From the NCBI RefSeq assembly GCF_002105195.1, contig NZ_MUHU01000008.1:496001-560000 (forward strand): 64,000 bases of DNA, written 5' to 3'. Made by a program: the position numbers and the translations under genes. Below, in pieces: positions 54,413 to 63,104 of this stretch (positions are counted from its first letter, which is position 1; every line of letters starts with the position of its first letter). A model generated the notes under the pieces. The model was given only the letters and a program-made list of their open reading frames with translations, was not told where the DNA came from and made no database searches. This DNA is from Derxia lacustris (GTDB taxonomy: Bacteria > Pseudomonadota > Gammaproteobacteria > Burkholderiales > Burkholderiaceae_E).

Positions 54413-55966
54413 TCAGGACTTCTGCATTTGCTGCTGGAAGGTGATTTCGATGAATTCGGCCGGGCGCGAAATGGCCACCAATACGGTCACGCGCATGATG
54501 CCTTCGAGAATGTCTTCGGGCGTCATCGTTTCGCCGAGGCCGACATGCACGCTGAAGGCATCGTCGGGCACGGCACCGGCCAGGCCGCCGCGCTTCCAGA
54601 TGCTGGCGAGGAAATTGGAAATCATGCTCTTGATCGTGACCCAGGTATTGGCCACATTCGGCTCGAATACCATGGCCTTGGCGGCAAGGCGGCAGGATTC
54701 CTCGAGCATGATCATGGTGCGGCGCACATTCACATAGCGCCAATCGAGGCTGTTGCCATCGAGGGTGCGCGCACCCCAGACCAATACGCCTTCGCCAATG
54801 AATGAACGGATCGCATTGATCGATTTGCCTTGCGCGGTCACATTCAGATCTTCCTGCTCGTCATGCGAGATATTGACCGCCGGCGAAACCACGCCGGCCA
54901 GGCTCACATTGGCGGGCGCCTTCCACACGCCTCGGCTGCCGTCGACCATGGTGTAGACACCGGCCATGGCCGGGCTCGGCGGCAGCAGGTTGAGCTTGGA
55001 GCGGATGTCGGCCAGCACCGCGTTGTAGACATTGCTGATGGTGCGCAGCGTCTTGTCGACCAGCGCCTTTTCCACCGCGATATCGGCGGCCGAAAGCGAT
55101 TTGTCGGCCGACCAATCCTTGGCGATATTGTCGATCGCCTCGATGGTCTGCTTGACGCGCGTGGTCGCATCGGCCGGCGCCGCATCGGGCAGGCCGAGTT
55201 CTTCCTTGATGCGGGCAATCAGCTCGTCCTTGTTGATGACATTGTCGTAGCTGAGATTCTTGTCCTGCACGAGGCTGGTATTGACCCACGGGTAATAGGC
55301 CGCCGCAAAGTCGAGATAGTTCTTGCCCAGATCGTTGCGGAATTGCTCGACCACATCGCCGTCGGGATCGGTGCGCGGCTTGTAGCCGCCCCACACATCC
55401 AGAATCGCAATGCGATTGCGCATCTTGCCGCCGCAATGGGCCAGCGCTTCCTGTTGCACGGCAATGCAGGCCGGCTCGGTCAGCAATACCGCATCCGGAA
55501 TCACGACGATGGTCGGTTCCTGCTCCTTGACCAGTTGCAGGATGCCGGCGCGCAGCAGATCGGGATCGAGCGGCTTGGTATAATCGCCGACCGAAACGAT
55601 ATAGCAGGGGCCGCCACCGTTCTGGAAGAAATGCAGCATGCCGTAATACAGCAGATAGCGGCCACCGTCCGGGCCGTCGGGCTGGCTCACGAGATATTCG
55701 CTGCCATTGAGCGTGAAGGCCGAATCGGCGAGCGAGCCGTCGGCCTTCTTCTCGATATTGAAGCGCGCGGCCGGACCGGCGCCAAAGTATTGATGGAATT
55801 CAGCCAGCGAGCTGATGCGCCAGGGCTTGTTGGTCAGGCTCTTGCCGCGATTGTCGGCACGTTCCGTATGGCCGACGAAGACCGGCACGGCGGTCGCAAC
55901 CTCGACCACGGAATTCGGGAAGGCGTTCTTCTCGACGATATAAACGCCTGGTGTCTTGTAGGCCAT
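54413..55966 (-). CDS. Contractile sheath protein (Afp2/3/4-like)
   Basis: A 517-residue sheath protein. It opens YKTPGVYIVEKNAFPNSVVE with VPVFVGHTERADNRG, the diagnostic N-terminus of tail sheaths, and ends with AVPDDAFSVHVGLGETMTPE and VLVAISRPAEFIEITFQQQM, which forms the handshake C-terminal arm. WVNTSLVQDKNLSYDNVINK and GAAAD... form the variable domain. It is longer than Afp3-type sheaths (about 450) and is the only sheath gene present, whereas Afp and PVC have three. Its start is 18 bp after the unknown gene at 55985. Confidence 0.93.
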   Translation of the reverse strand: MAYKTPGVYIVEKNAFPNSVVEVATAVPVFVGHTERADNRGKSLTNKPWRISSLAEFHQYFGAGPAARFNIEKKADGSLADSAFTLNGSEYLVSQPDGPDGGRYLLYYGMLHFFQNGGGPCYIVSVGDYTKPLDPDLLRAGILQLVKEQEPTIVVIPDAVLLTEPACIAVQQEALAHCGGKMRNRIAILDVWGGYKPRTDPDGDVVEQFRNDLGKNYLDFAAAYYPWVNTSLVQDKNLSYDNVINKDELIARIKEELGLPDAAPADATTRVKQTIEAIDNIAKDWSADKSLSAADIAVEKALVDKTLRTISNVYNAVLADIRSKLNLLPPSPAMAGVYTMVDGSRGVWKAPANVSLAGVVSPAVNISHDEQEDLNVTAQGKSINAIRSFIGEGVLVWGARTLDGNSLDWRYVNVRRTMIMLEESCRLAAKAMVFEPNVANTWVTIKSMISNFLASIWKRGGLAGAVPDDAFSVHVGLGETMTPEDILEGIMRVTVLVAISRPAEFIEITFQQQMQKS

Positions 55967-55984
55967 GTCGGTCTCCGTCAGCGG

Positions 55985-56821
55985 TTAGCAATGGATATAG
56001 ATTTCCGAAAGCAGCGCCGGCATGCCGTCGCGGAGCTCGCGGTGAAAATGGGAAGCATCGGCCACCGGCAGCCGCTTCACCATGACTTTGTCGATGCCAT
56101 CGACAGATTGACGCAATTCGAATCGGCAGCTTGAACGCTGCTGAATGACCAGTGGCCGGGCGGAAATGAAGCCGCTGGCCTGCTGACCGGCGCCGAGTGC
56201 TTCATTGCCGGTCGGCGTGAAATCGATCTGGCCGTCGTTGTCCACGATGCGCAATTGCTCGACCGGCCAATCGCCGACCAGCAGATATTTCCAGTAGGCA
56301 GAACGCGGCGCGAATCTCATGACGCAATCGAGCGGCAGCCGGGCCAGATCGTCAGGGCCGAGTGCAATGCTCAAGCCGATTTCGGTCGCTTCGCTGCCGG
56401 GCCGGGCCGATTGGCTGTGTTCGGCGCTGCGCTCGGAGAAATCGAGCGTGGCGTCGGAATGCAGCCGGATTCGGCCATCGGCATCGATCGCGCGGTCCCG
56501 TGCCGACAGCGACAATGTCTGCCGGCCGAGCAGGCCACCGGCGGTGTAATTGGCAAAATCGGCATCGAAGCGAATGTCGAGCCGAATCGTCAACGGTTCG
56601 GTCGCATCGCCGATCAGATCGGCGAGCACATCCTGGCGCTCGCTGTCGTAATGCAATTCGATGCCGCTGCCGATATTGCGGACGATGCCGCCAAAGGCAG
56701 CGGCAATGCGCAGAAAATCGGCTGCCGGCGCAAACCGGGCGGTGCGGCACAGCCCATCGGAAAAATATCCGTGTTCGACCGTCAGGCGCAGCAGCGGACG
56801 ATAACTGGCCATTGCGCTCAA
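55985..56821 (-). CDS. eCIS-operon protein of unknown function
   Basis: A 278-residue soluble protein between the DUF4255 gene (4-base overlap) and the sheath. It starts MSAMASYRPLLRLTVEHGYF and has strand-rich sequence throughout (IRLDIRFDADFANYTAGG, WKYLLVGDWPVEQLRIVD, RSSCRFELRQSVDG), ending LSEIYIHC. No signal peptide, membrane segment or known motif was found. Coupled expression with both tail-completion and sheath genes suggests a structural or cap-related part. I cannot assign it to a numbered Afp gene. Confidence 0.6.
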   Translation of the reverse strand: MSAMASYRPLLRLTVEHGYFSDGLCRTARFAPAADFLRIAAAFGGIVRNIGSGIELHYDSERQDVLADLIGDATEPLTIRLDIRFDADFANYTAGGLLGRQTLSLSARDRAIDADGRIRLHSDATLDFSERSAEHSQSARPGSEATEIGLSIALGPDDLARLPLDCVMRFAPRSAYWKYLLVGDWPVEQLRIVDNDGQIDFTPTGNEALGAGQQASGFISARPLVIQQRSSCRFELRQSVDGIDKVMVKRLPVADASHFHRELRDGMPALLSEIYIHC

Positions 56822-57396
56822 TTCCCCCGCGGCACGATGCCAGAATCGGTGCCGGAAATGACCGGGACGCGGGCCGAAATCGCGGTCGAGTCGTAGGCGA
56901 CCATCCGCACCCGATAAAGCGCCGACGGCAGATAACGGCCGCCGAGCACACCCCAGAGATTGCTCAGATCGTTGCTGCTGAGGCTTTCGAGATCGACGAT
57001 CAGCTTGTCGAGGCGCGGATCGAGTTCGGGCGTGTTCTGCCGGTCGAATACCGATTGAATCTGCAACAGGCTGATGGCGTTGGAAAGCAGCTTCAGCGCT
57101 TCGCGGTAATTGCTGGCGCCAAAGCTTGCCGCAATCATCATGCGCAAATTCAGATAGATCGGCATCGGCCGCTGCAATGCGCGGCTGGCGCTGGAATTGC
57201 CGGGGCCGGCATGGGCCACGGTATCGCGCTCGATGTTGACGAGAAAGATCGCCAGCTTGTTGGCTACATGAATGGCGGCGCTGCCGTCGGTTTCGGTGAC
57301 GGGCGCCACGACTGCAAAGTCTTCATCGACGAGAAAGCGCCGACGCAATGCCTGATTGAGATAGGCGGCAATATGGTCGAGGGCAGCGGCAATCAT
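56818..57396 (-). CDS. DUF4255 tail-terminator/cap protein (Afp16-like)
   Basis: A 192-residue DUF4255 protein and first gene of the eCIS operon. Seen: MIAAALDHIAAYLNQALRRR, the usual DUF4255 opening, IFLVNIERDTVAHAG, PIYLNLRMMIAASFGASNYR and LDKLIVDLESLSSNDLSNLW. In Afp16/Pvc16 this family forms the hexameric cap that stops tube elongation and joins sheath to tube. Placement at the start of the operon differs from Afp, where it is last. A 440-bp gap separates it from ppc upstream. Confidence 0.92.
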   Translation of the reverse strand: MIAAALDHIAAYLNQALRRRFLVDEDFAVVAPVTETDGSAAIHVANKLAIFLVNIERDTVAHAGPGNSSASRALQRPMPIYLNLRMMIAASFGASNYREALKLLSNAISLLQIQSVFDRQNTPELDPRLDKLIVDLESLSSNDLSNLWGVLGGRYLPSALYRVRMVAYDSTAISARVPVISGTDSGIVPRGN

Positions 57397-57835
57397 TGCG
57401 ACCGGATTCGCTCAGGCGTTGCCAGCAGGGCCGAAAGACAGGGAGACATGATCGGTTCGGGTTGCGAGGCTTGAATTCGGGTCGCCGGACTGTGGTGGTG
57501 GCCAGAAACGATCTGGACACAAAGTCGATGCTTGCAGGATTGCGCCGGCGGCGATTGAGCAGTGCCAGCGGCGGCGCGCGGCAGATTCTATGGCGTTTGC
57601 CACAGAAATCGTGCGAGTTTCTTGAATTCAATTCGCCGCTTGATGGTACGGCCAAGTATCTCGATGCTCAGTCAAGGTTAGGAGGTGCAGAAAATCGTGA
57701 ACTATTTCCTCTTTCTGGCGCGTGTCTTTGGCGAATAAGAGAATGTCAAAACGAATGTAGGTACTTGCCAATATCAAATGAAAAGCCCCCGAAACCTTTC
57801 GGTCGCGGGGGCCTGGCTTGCAGTACCGGACGGCG
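57397..57835. other. 439-bp gap upstream of the eCIS operon
   Basis: It holds the ppc terminator (separate entry) and, nearer the operon, sequence of lower GC that is the likely promoter region for the leftward eCIS transcript. A TTGACA-like hexamer on the minus strand (57744-57749) has no good -10 partner at 16-18 bases, so I do not call a promoter. Short open frames of up to about 63 codons here look non-coding. Confidence 0.4.
57780..57813 (-). terminator. Rho-independent terminator of ppc
   Basis: On the minus strand an AGGCCCCCG / CGGGGGC stem with an inner CCGAAA/TTTCGG pairing is followed by TTTTC. It begins about 25 bases after the ppc stop and separates it from the eCIS operon. Confidence 0.8.
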
Positions 57836-60640
57836 TCAGCCGGTATTGCGCAGACCGGCTGCCACGCCGTTGATCGACAGGTGGATGCCGCGCTGCACGC
57901 GCACATCGACCGTGCCGCTGTCCTTCTGCAGCCGGTAGCGGCGCAGCAGTTCGACCTGCAAGTGGTTGAGCGGATCGAGATAGGGGAAGCGGTATTCGAT
58001 CGAGCGCGCGAGCGACGGGTTGGACGCCAGCCGGCCCGGCGTGCCGAGGATGGCGTCGAGCGCGGCATTGGTGCGCTCCCATTCGGCCTGGATCGCGGCC
58101 GAGATGCGCTTGCCCAGCCTCTTGTCCTCGACCAGATCCACATAGCGCAGTGCCACCGCGAAATCGCACTTGGCCGCGACCATTTCCATGTTGGCCAGCA
58201 GGGTGCGGAAGAACGGCCATTGCTTGTGCATCTTCTGCAGCAGCGCCAGCCTGGCCGGGCGGTCGTCGCCTTCACCCAGCACGCTTTCGATCGCCGAGCC
58301 GAAGCCGAACCAGCCCGGCAGCGCCACGCGGCACTGGCCCCAGCTGAAGCCCCAGGGAATCGCGCGCAAGTCCTCGATGGCGCGGGTGGCCTTGCGCGAG
58401 GCCGGGCGCGAGCCGATGTTGAGTTCGGCGATTTCGCGGATCGGGGTGGCGCTGAAGAAGTAGTCGGTGAAGCCCGAGGTCTCGTAAACCAGCTTGCGGT
58501 AGGCGGCCATGCTGGCGGTCGAGATGGCGTCGGCGGTTTCGAGGAAGGCCTTGGGCGCGGCCTTGCTCGGATGCAGCAGGCTGGCTTCGAGCGTGGCGGC
58601 CACCAGGGTTTCGAGATTGCGCCGGCCGACTTCGGGATGGGCGTACTTGGAGGCGATCACCTCCCCCTGCTCGGTCAGGCGGATCTGGCCGTTCACCGTG
58701 CCGGGCGGCTGGGCCAGGATCGCGTCATAGCTCGGGCCGCCGCCGCGACCTACCGTGCCGCCGCGGCCGTGAAACAGCCGCAGCACGATGCCGTGGCGGG
58801 CGCGCAATTCGTCGAACAGCTTCACCAGCGCGGTCTCGGCGCGGTAGAGCTCCCAGTTGCTGGTGAAGAAGCCGCCGTCCTTGTTGCTGTCGGAGTAGCC
58901 CAGCATGATGTCCTGCTCGGGCACGGCGCCGACGCGCGAGGCTTCGATCAGTCGGGCGATGCCGGGCAGCTCGTAGAAGGCGGCCATGATCGGCGCGGCA
59001 TTGCGCAGGTCGCCGATGGTCTCGAACAGCGGCGAGACGATCAGGTCGGCCACCGCGCCGTCGTCGAGCGTGCCGCGCAGCAGGCCCACTTCCTTTTGCA
59101 GCAGCAGCACTTCGAGCAGGTCGGACACCGTTTCGGTGTGGCTGATGATGTAGTGGCGCAGCGCCTGGCGGCCGTAGGTCTTGAGGATGTCGCGCGCCGC
59201 CTCGACGATGGCCAGCTCGCTTTCGACCAGCTCGCCGTACTGGGCGCCGATCACGCGCAGGCCGCGCGCATCGTTGAGCAGCCGGAGCAGCAGCGTCTGC
59301 TTGGCGGCTTCGTCCAGGCCCGAGTAGTCGGGCTCCAGCCTGGCCACCTTGAGCAGCTCGTCGATGACCGCCTCGTGCTTGTCGCTGCTCTGGCGCAGGT
59401 CGATGGTGGCGAGATGGAAGCCGAACACCTGCACCGCGCGGATCAGCGGCCGCAGCCGCATGTTGGCGAGCGCCTCGCCCTGGTGCGCCAGCAGCGAGGT
59501 TTCGATGGTGCGCAGATCGGCGAGGAAGTCTTCGGCGTTGGCATAGGGCGTGGTGGGCACGACCACGTACTTGGCCGGTTCGCCGCCGGCCAGCGTCTTG
59601 AGCGTGGCGGCCAGCCGGGCGTAGATGCCGACGCAGCTGCGGCGATAGGGCTCGTCGCGGCGGTGCTCGGCCTTGTCGCCCGAGGCGTCGGCGAGCGCCA
59701 GCAGTTCGGGCGCGGCCGGCTTGAGCAGCGTGGTGGTGCTCAGCTCGGCGCCGAGCGCATGCACTTCGCGCAGGTAGTGGCGCAGCGCGGTGTCGCTCTG
59801 GCGGCGCAGCGCGAGCCGCAGCGTCGGCGCCAGCACGAAGGGGTTGCCATCGCGGTCGCCGCCGATCCAGCTGCCCATGCGCAGAAAGCTGCCGATGTCG
59901 TGGCCCGGCAGACGCTGCTCGAGCTCGGCGTACACGCGCGGAATCTGTTCGAGGAAGGTGAGGCCGTAATAGCTCAGCGCGTTCTCGATCTCGTCGGCCA
60001 CGGTGAGCTTGGTGTAGCGCAGCATCCGCGTCTGCCAGAGCTGGGTGATGCGCTGATGCAGCTGGGTCTCGTTGCGCGCGATGTCGTAGGGCGCGCGCAG
60101 CCGGTCGCGTTCCTGCACCAGCTCGGCGATCGCATGCTCGGTATCGAGGATGGACTTGCGCTGCACCTCGGTCGGATGCGCGGTGAGCACCGGCGACAGC
60201 CAGGCGCGTTGCAGCAGGTCGGCGATGTCGGCGGCGCGCACGCCGGCGTCGGCCAGCTTCTCGAAGCTGTTGTCGAGCGTGCCGGCGCCGTGGGTGCCGT
60301 CGATGGCTTCGTTCTCGAGCCGGCGCGCGTTGTGGCGGTCTTCGGCGATGTTGGCCAGATGCGAGAAATAGCTGAACGCGCGGATGACCGATACCGCCTG
60401 GTCGCTGGCCAGGTTGTTGAGCAGGCGGGTCAGCGTCTTGCCGGCCTTGTCGTCCTTCTTGAGCCGGAAGGCGACGGCGAGCTGGCGGATGCGCTCGACC
60501 AGCTCGAAGGCGGCGGCGCCCTCCTGTTCGCGGATCACGTCGCCGAGGATGCGGCCGAGCAGGCGGATGTTGTCGATGAGGGCGGCGTCGTCGGGCGCGG
60601 CGGTGCGGCTGCGGGTCTGCGTTGCGCGGGCTGCGGGCAT
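57836..60640 (-). CDS. ppc: Phosphoenolpyruvate carboxylase
   Basis: Fixes bicarbonate onto PEP to make oxaloacetate and replenish the TCA cycle. A 934-residue protein, close to the standard bacterial length. Catalytic His 155 lies in [37 protein letters not shown]-like [13 protein letters not shown] and [14 protein letters not shown] are the PEP/bicarbonate-binding motifs; the C-terminus ends LRNTG, against the usual QNTG, with the terminal residues contributing to the active site. Ordinary host codon use. A clear terminator follows, and srkA diverges 212 bp from the start. Confidence 0.97.
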   Translation of the reverse strand: MPAARATQTRSRTAAPDDAALIDNIRLLGRILGDVIREQEGAAAFELVERIRQLAVAFRLKKDDKAGKTLTRLLNNLASDQAVSVIRAFSYFSHLANIAEDRHNARRLENEAIDGTHGAGTLDNSFEKLADAGVRAADIADLLQRAWLSPVLTAHPTEVQRKSILDTEHAIAELVQERDRLRAPYDIARNETQLHQRITQLWQTRMLRYTKLTVADEIENALSYYGLTFLEQIPRVYAELEQRLPGHDIGSFLRMGSWIGGDRDGNPFVLAPTLRLALRRQSDTALRHYLREVHALGAELSTTTLLKPAAPELLALADASGDKAEHRRDEPYRRSCVGIYARLAATLKTLAGGEPAKYVVVPTTPYANAEDFLADLRTIETSLLAHQGEALANMRLRPLIRAVQVFGFHLATIDLRQSSDKHEAVIDELLKVARLEPDYSGLDEAAKQTLLLRLLNDARGLRVIGAQYGELVESELAIVEAARDILKTYGRQALRHYIISHTETVSDLLEVLLLQKEVGLLRGTLDDGAVADLIVSPLFETIGDLRNAAPIMAAFYELPGIARLIEASRVGAVPEQDIMLGYSDSNKDGGFFTSNWELYRAETALVKLFDELRARHGIVLRLFHGRGGTVGRGGGPSYDAILAQPPGTVNGQIRLTEQGEVIASKYAHPEVGRRNLETLVAATLEASLLHPSKAAPKAFLETADAISTASMAAYRKLVYETSGFTDYFFSATPIREIAELNIGSRPASRKATRAIEDLRAIPWGFSWGQCRVALPGWFGFGSAIESVLGEGDDRPARLALLQKMHKQWPFFRTLLANMEMVAAKCDFAVALRYVDLVEDKRLGKRISAAIQAEWERTNAALDAILGTPGRLASNPSLARSIEYRFPYLDPLNHLQVELLRRYRLQKDSGTVDVRVQRGIHLSINGVAAGLRNTG

Positions 60641-60852
60641 TGCGGTCTCGGTTGTTATCGATGGGAGGTGACGCGGCGGTGGCCGGGTCGTGGCGGCCGG
60701 GTAAGCCGTGCGCTTCGCGGCGCGGCTGCGGTTTTAGCAAGGACCAATCCAGCCGTGTGAATTTACTTGCGGCGGGCCGGTTGCGCGGCCGCTTCGGGCG
60801 CACCATGCAAGCCGAAAGACCCCGAAAAACCGCGTGCTAGCATCCGCCGCCC

Positions 60853-61893
60853 ATGACCGACACCCCGCTTGAAACCGCCGCCGCGCCCTACGCAGGCTTC
60901 ACGCCCGAACAGGTGCTCGACGCGCTCGATGCACTCGGTTTCATCACCGACGGCCGCCTGCTCGCCCTCAACAGCTACGAGAACCGCGTGTTCCAGGTCG
61001 GCCTCGACGACGCGCCGCCGGTGGTGGTCAAGGTGTACCGGCCCGGCCGCTGGAGCGATCCGGCGATCGCCGAGGAGCATGCCTTCGTCGCCGAGCTGGT
61101 CGAGCGCGAGATTCCGGTCGCCGCGCCCATGCAGCTGCTGGCGCGCGATGCCGGCGCCGTCGTCGATGCCGCCGGCACGCTCGCCACGGTGGGCGGCTTT
61201 CGCTATGCGGTGTTCCCGCGCTTTGCCGGCCGCGCGCCCGAGCTGGACCGGCCCGAGACGCTGGAATGGATGGGGCGCTTTCTGGGCCGCATCCATGCGG
61301 TCGGCAAGCTGACAGCGTTTGCAGCGCGCCCGGCCATCGATCTGGCCAGCTACGGCCATGCGCCGCGCGACTGGCTGCTGGCGCACGGCGCCATCCCCGA
61401 TGAATTGCGCGAGGCCTGGACCAGCACCGTCGCCTTCGCGCTCGACCGCGTCGCCGCCTGCTACGAGCGCGCCGGTGCGGTCGCCACGCTGCGGCTGCAC
61501 GGCGACTGCCATGCCGGCAATGTGCTGTGGAACGACCGTGGCGATCCGCCCGGACCCTGCTTCGTCGACTTCGACGACGCGCGCAGCGGCCCCGCCATGC
61601 AGGACCTGTGGATGCTGCTGTCCGGCGACCGCGCCGCGATGACGATGCAGCTGAGCGACGTGCTCGCCGGCTATGAAGACTTCTGCGATTTCGACCGCCG
61701 CGAGCTGCATCTGGTCGAGGCGCTGCGCACGCTGCGCCTCATCCACTACTCCGCCTGGCTGGCCCAGCGCTGGAGCGACGCCGCCTTTCCGGCGGCCTTT
61801 CCCTGGTTCGGCACAGTCAAGTACTGGCAGGACCGCATCCTCGAACTGCGCGAACAGATCGCGCTGATGGACGAGCCGCCGCTCGTCGTCTGA
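60853..61893 (+). CDS. srkA: Stress-response serine/threonine kinase SrkA (YihE/RdoA)
   Basis: A 346-residue aminoglycoside-phosphotransferase-like kinase of the SrkA family. N-terminal lobe with LNSYENRVFQVGLDD and VVVKVYRPGRWSD (invariant Lys), then HGDCHAGNVLW, the Brenner-type catalytic loop, and FVDFDDARSGP, the metal-binding loop. In E. coli the protein protects against MazEF-linked death after envelope stress. Length is typical. Followed 14 bp later by yaeQ, a likely operon. Confidence 0.92.
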   Translation: MTDTPLETAAAPYAGFTPEQVLDALDALGFITDGRLLALNSYENRVFQVGLDDAPPVVVKVYRPGRWSDPAIAEEHAFVAELVEREIPVAAPMQLLARDAGAVVDAAGTLATVGGFRYAVFPRFAGRAPELDRPETLEWMGRFLGRIHAVGKLTAFAARPAIDLASYGHAPRDWLLAHGAIPDELREAWTSTVAFALDRVAACYERAGAVATLRLHGDCHAGNVLWNDRGDPPGPCFVDFDDARSGPAMQDLWMLLSGDRAAMTMQLSDVLAGYEDFCDFDRRELHLVEALRTLRLIHYSAWLAQRWSDAAFPAAFPWFGTVKYWQDRILELREQIALMDEPPLVV

Positions 61894-61907
61894 CTCCGGA
61901 AACCCGC

Positions 61908-62450
61908 ATGGCGCTCGGCTCCACCATCTTCAAGGCGCAGTTGCAGGTCAACGACCTCGACCGCCACTACTACGCGAGCCATGCGCTCACCATCGCGCGC
62001 CATCCGTCCGAGACCGACGAACGCATGATGGTCCGCGTGCTGGCCTTCGGCCTGCATGCCGACGAGTCGCTGGTGTTCGGCGCCGGCATGACCAGCGACG
62101 ACAACGCCGACCTCTGGCATCACGACTACACCGGCCGGGTCAAGCTCTGGATCGATGTCGGCCTGCCCGAGGCGCGGCTGGTCAAGAAGGCCGCCGCGCG
62201 TTCCGACCGGGTGATGGTCTATGCCTACGGCCGCACCGCCGGCATGTGGTGGGACAAGAACCGCGCCGACCTCAACAAGCTCGACAACCTCGGCGTGGTC
62301 ATCGTGTCGAGCGAAAGCAGCCAGCAGCTCGCGCGCTGCGCCGAACGCGGCATGCAGCTCGACTGCACGATCCAGGACGGCGAAGTGATGTGGACCGGCG
62401 CCGACGACGCGTTTGCGGTTGCACTCGACACGGTGAAGCGCGCCGCCTGA
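61908..62450 (+). CDS. yaeQ: YaeQ family protein
   Basis: A 180-residue protein of the YaeQ family, a PD-(D/E)XK-like fold with no proven enzymatic activity. It begins MALGSTIFKAQLQVNDLDR and holds HYYASHALTIARHPSETDER and the conserved WIDVGLPEARLVKKA region, with Asp and Lys at the positions of the nuclease fold. Length is normal. It is 14 bp downstream of srkA and ends in a hairpin shared with the convergent outer-membrane gene. Confidence 0.92.
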   Translation: MALGSTIFKAQLQVNDLDRHYYASHALTIARHPSETDERMMVRVLAFGLHADESLVFGAGMTSDDNADLWHHDYTGRVKLWIDVGLPEARLVKKAAARSDRVMVYAYGRTAGMWWDKNRADLNKLDNLGVVIVSSESSQQLARCAERGMQLDCTIQDGEVMWTGADDAFAVALDTVKRAA

Positions 62451-62470
62451 ACAGATTGCTCAGGCGGCGC
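62440..62470. terminator. Hairpin between yaeQ and outer-membrane protein gene
   Basis: An 11-bp perfect inverted repeat, GCGCCGCCTGA (62440-62450, including the yaeQ stop) and TCAGGCGGCGC (62460-62470), with a 9-base loop. It sits between convergent genes and could end transcription from both sides; there is no clear T-run. Confidence 0.5.
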
Positions 62471-62478
62471 GGTCAGGC

Positions 62479-63075
62479 TCAGAAGCGCACGCCGCCGTAC
62501 ACGCCCACCTGATAGCGCGGCGCGATCGCCTTGGCGAAGTCGGACGCGCTGGCATTGGCCGGCAGGCTGTCGTGGGTCAGCGCATAGCCCGCCTCCAGCC
62601 GCACGAACGGCGACACCACCGGCAGCGGCAGCGACCAGCCCAGACCCAGGCGTGCCCAGGGGCGGGTGAAGCTCTGGTCCTCGCTGCCACCGCCGCTGCG
62701 GTCGAGCGTGACCTTCTCGCGGCGCATTTCCAGCCCGGCATTCACGTTGAGCAGCAGCTTCCAATCCACCTGCGCGCCGAGCGCCACGTACGAGAAGCTG
62801 CCGCGCGTGTAGCCGCTCGGCGGCGCGCTCACGATGTCGTCGTCGGCCTTGTCGTGCCAGGTGCCGGTGATGGCCACTTCGGTCACGGCCAGGTCGAGCA
62901 GGGTGTAGGCGCCGCGAATGGCCTTGCCGCGCGGCTTGACCATGTCGACGCTGGTCGTGCTCGAGTCCTGCGAGCGGCCGCCCTGCTGGTCGAACAGCAC
63001 GCCGATTTCATGCGCGCCGGCGGGCAGGGCGGTGGCGCCAGCGATGGCAAGCGCGAGGGTGACGATCTTCTTCAT
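62479..63075 (-). CDS. Outer-membrane beta-barrel-like protein
   Basis: A 198-residue exported protein. The signal peptide MKKIVTLALAIAGATALPAG ends before AHEIGVLF. The mature part alternates polar and hydrophobic residues in strands (YVALGAQVDWKLLLNVNAGL, ARLGLGWSLPLPVVSPFVRL) and ends YQVGVYGGVRF, a terminal Phe typical of outer-membrane barrels. It resembles small OmpW/YfaZ-like barrels; the exact family is not certain. It is 29 bp from the aceK stop on the same strand, so possibly transcribed with it. Confidence 0.7.
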   Translation of the reverse strand: MKKIVTLALAIAGATALPAGAHEIGVLFDQQGGRSQDSSTTSVDMVKPRGKAIRGAYTLLDLAVTEVAITGTWHDKADDDIVSAPPSGYTRGSFSYVALGAQVDWKLLLNVNAGLEMRREKVTLDRSGGGSEDQSFTRPWARLGLGWSLPLPVVSPFVRLEAGYALTHDSLPANASASDFAKAIAPRYQVGVYGGVRF

Positions 63076-63104
63076 GCGATTCCTGTACGGGATGAATGGG
63101 CGGC

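Noticed and set aside
29605-57396. Contractile-tailed prophage or R-type tailocin
   Set aside because: No integrase, capsid, terminase, lysis or repressor genes; the baseplate and cap families are eCIS-type.
57744-57749. TTGACA on the minus strand as eCIS promoter
   Set aside because: No -10 hexamer at 16-18 bases.
57396-57938. Plus-strand frame of about 180 codons between the cap gene and ppc
   Set aside because: It overlaps the ppc terminator and 3' end and shows no protein-like pattern.
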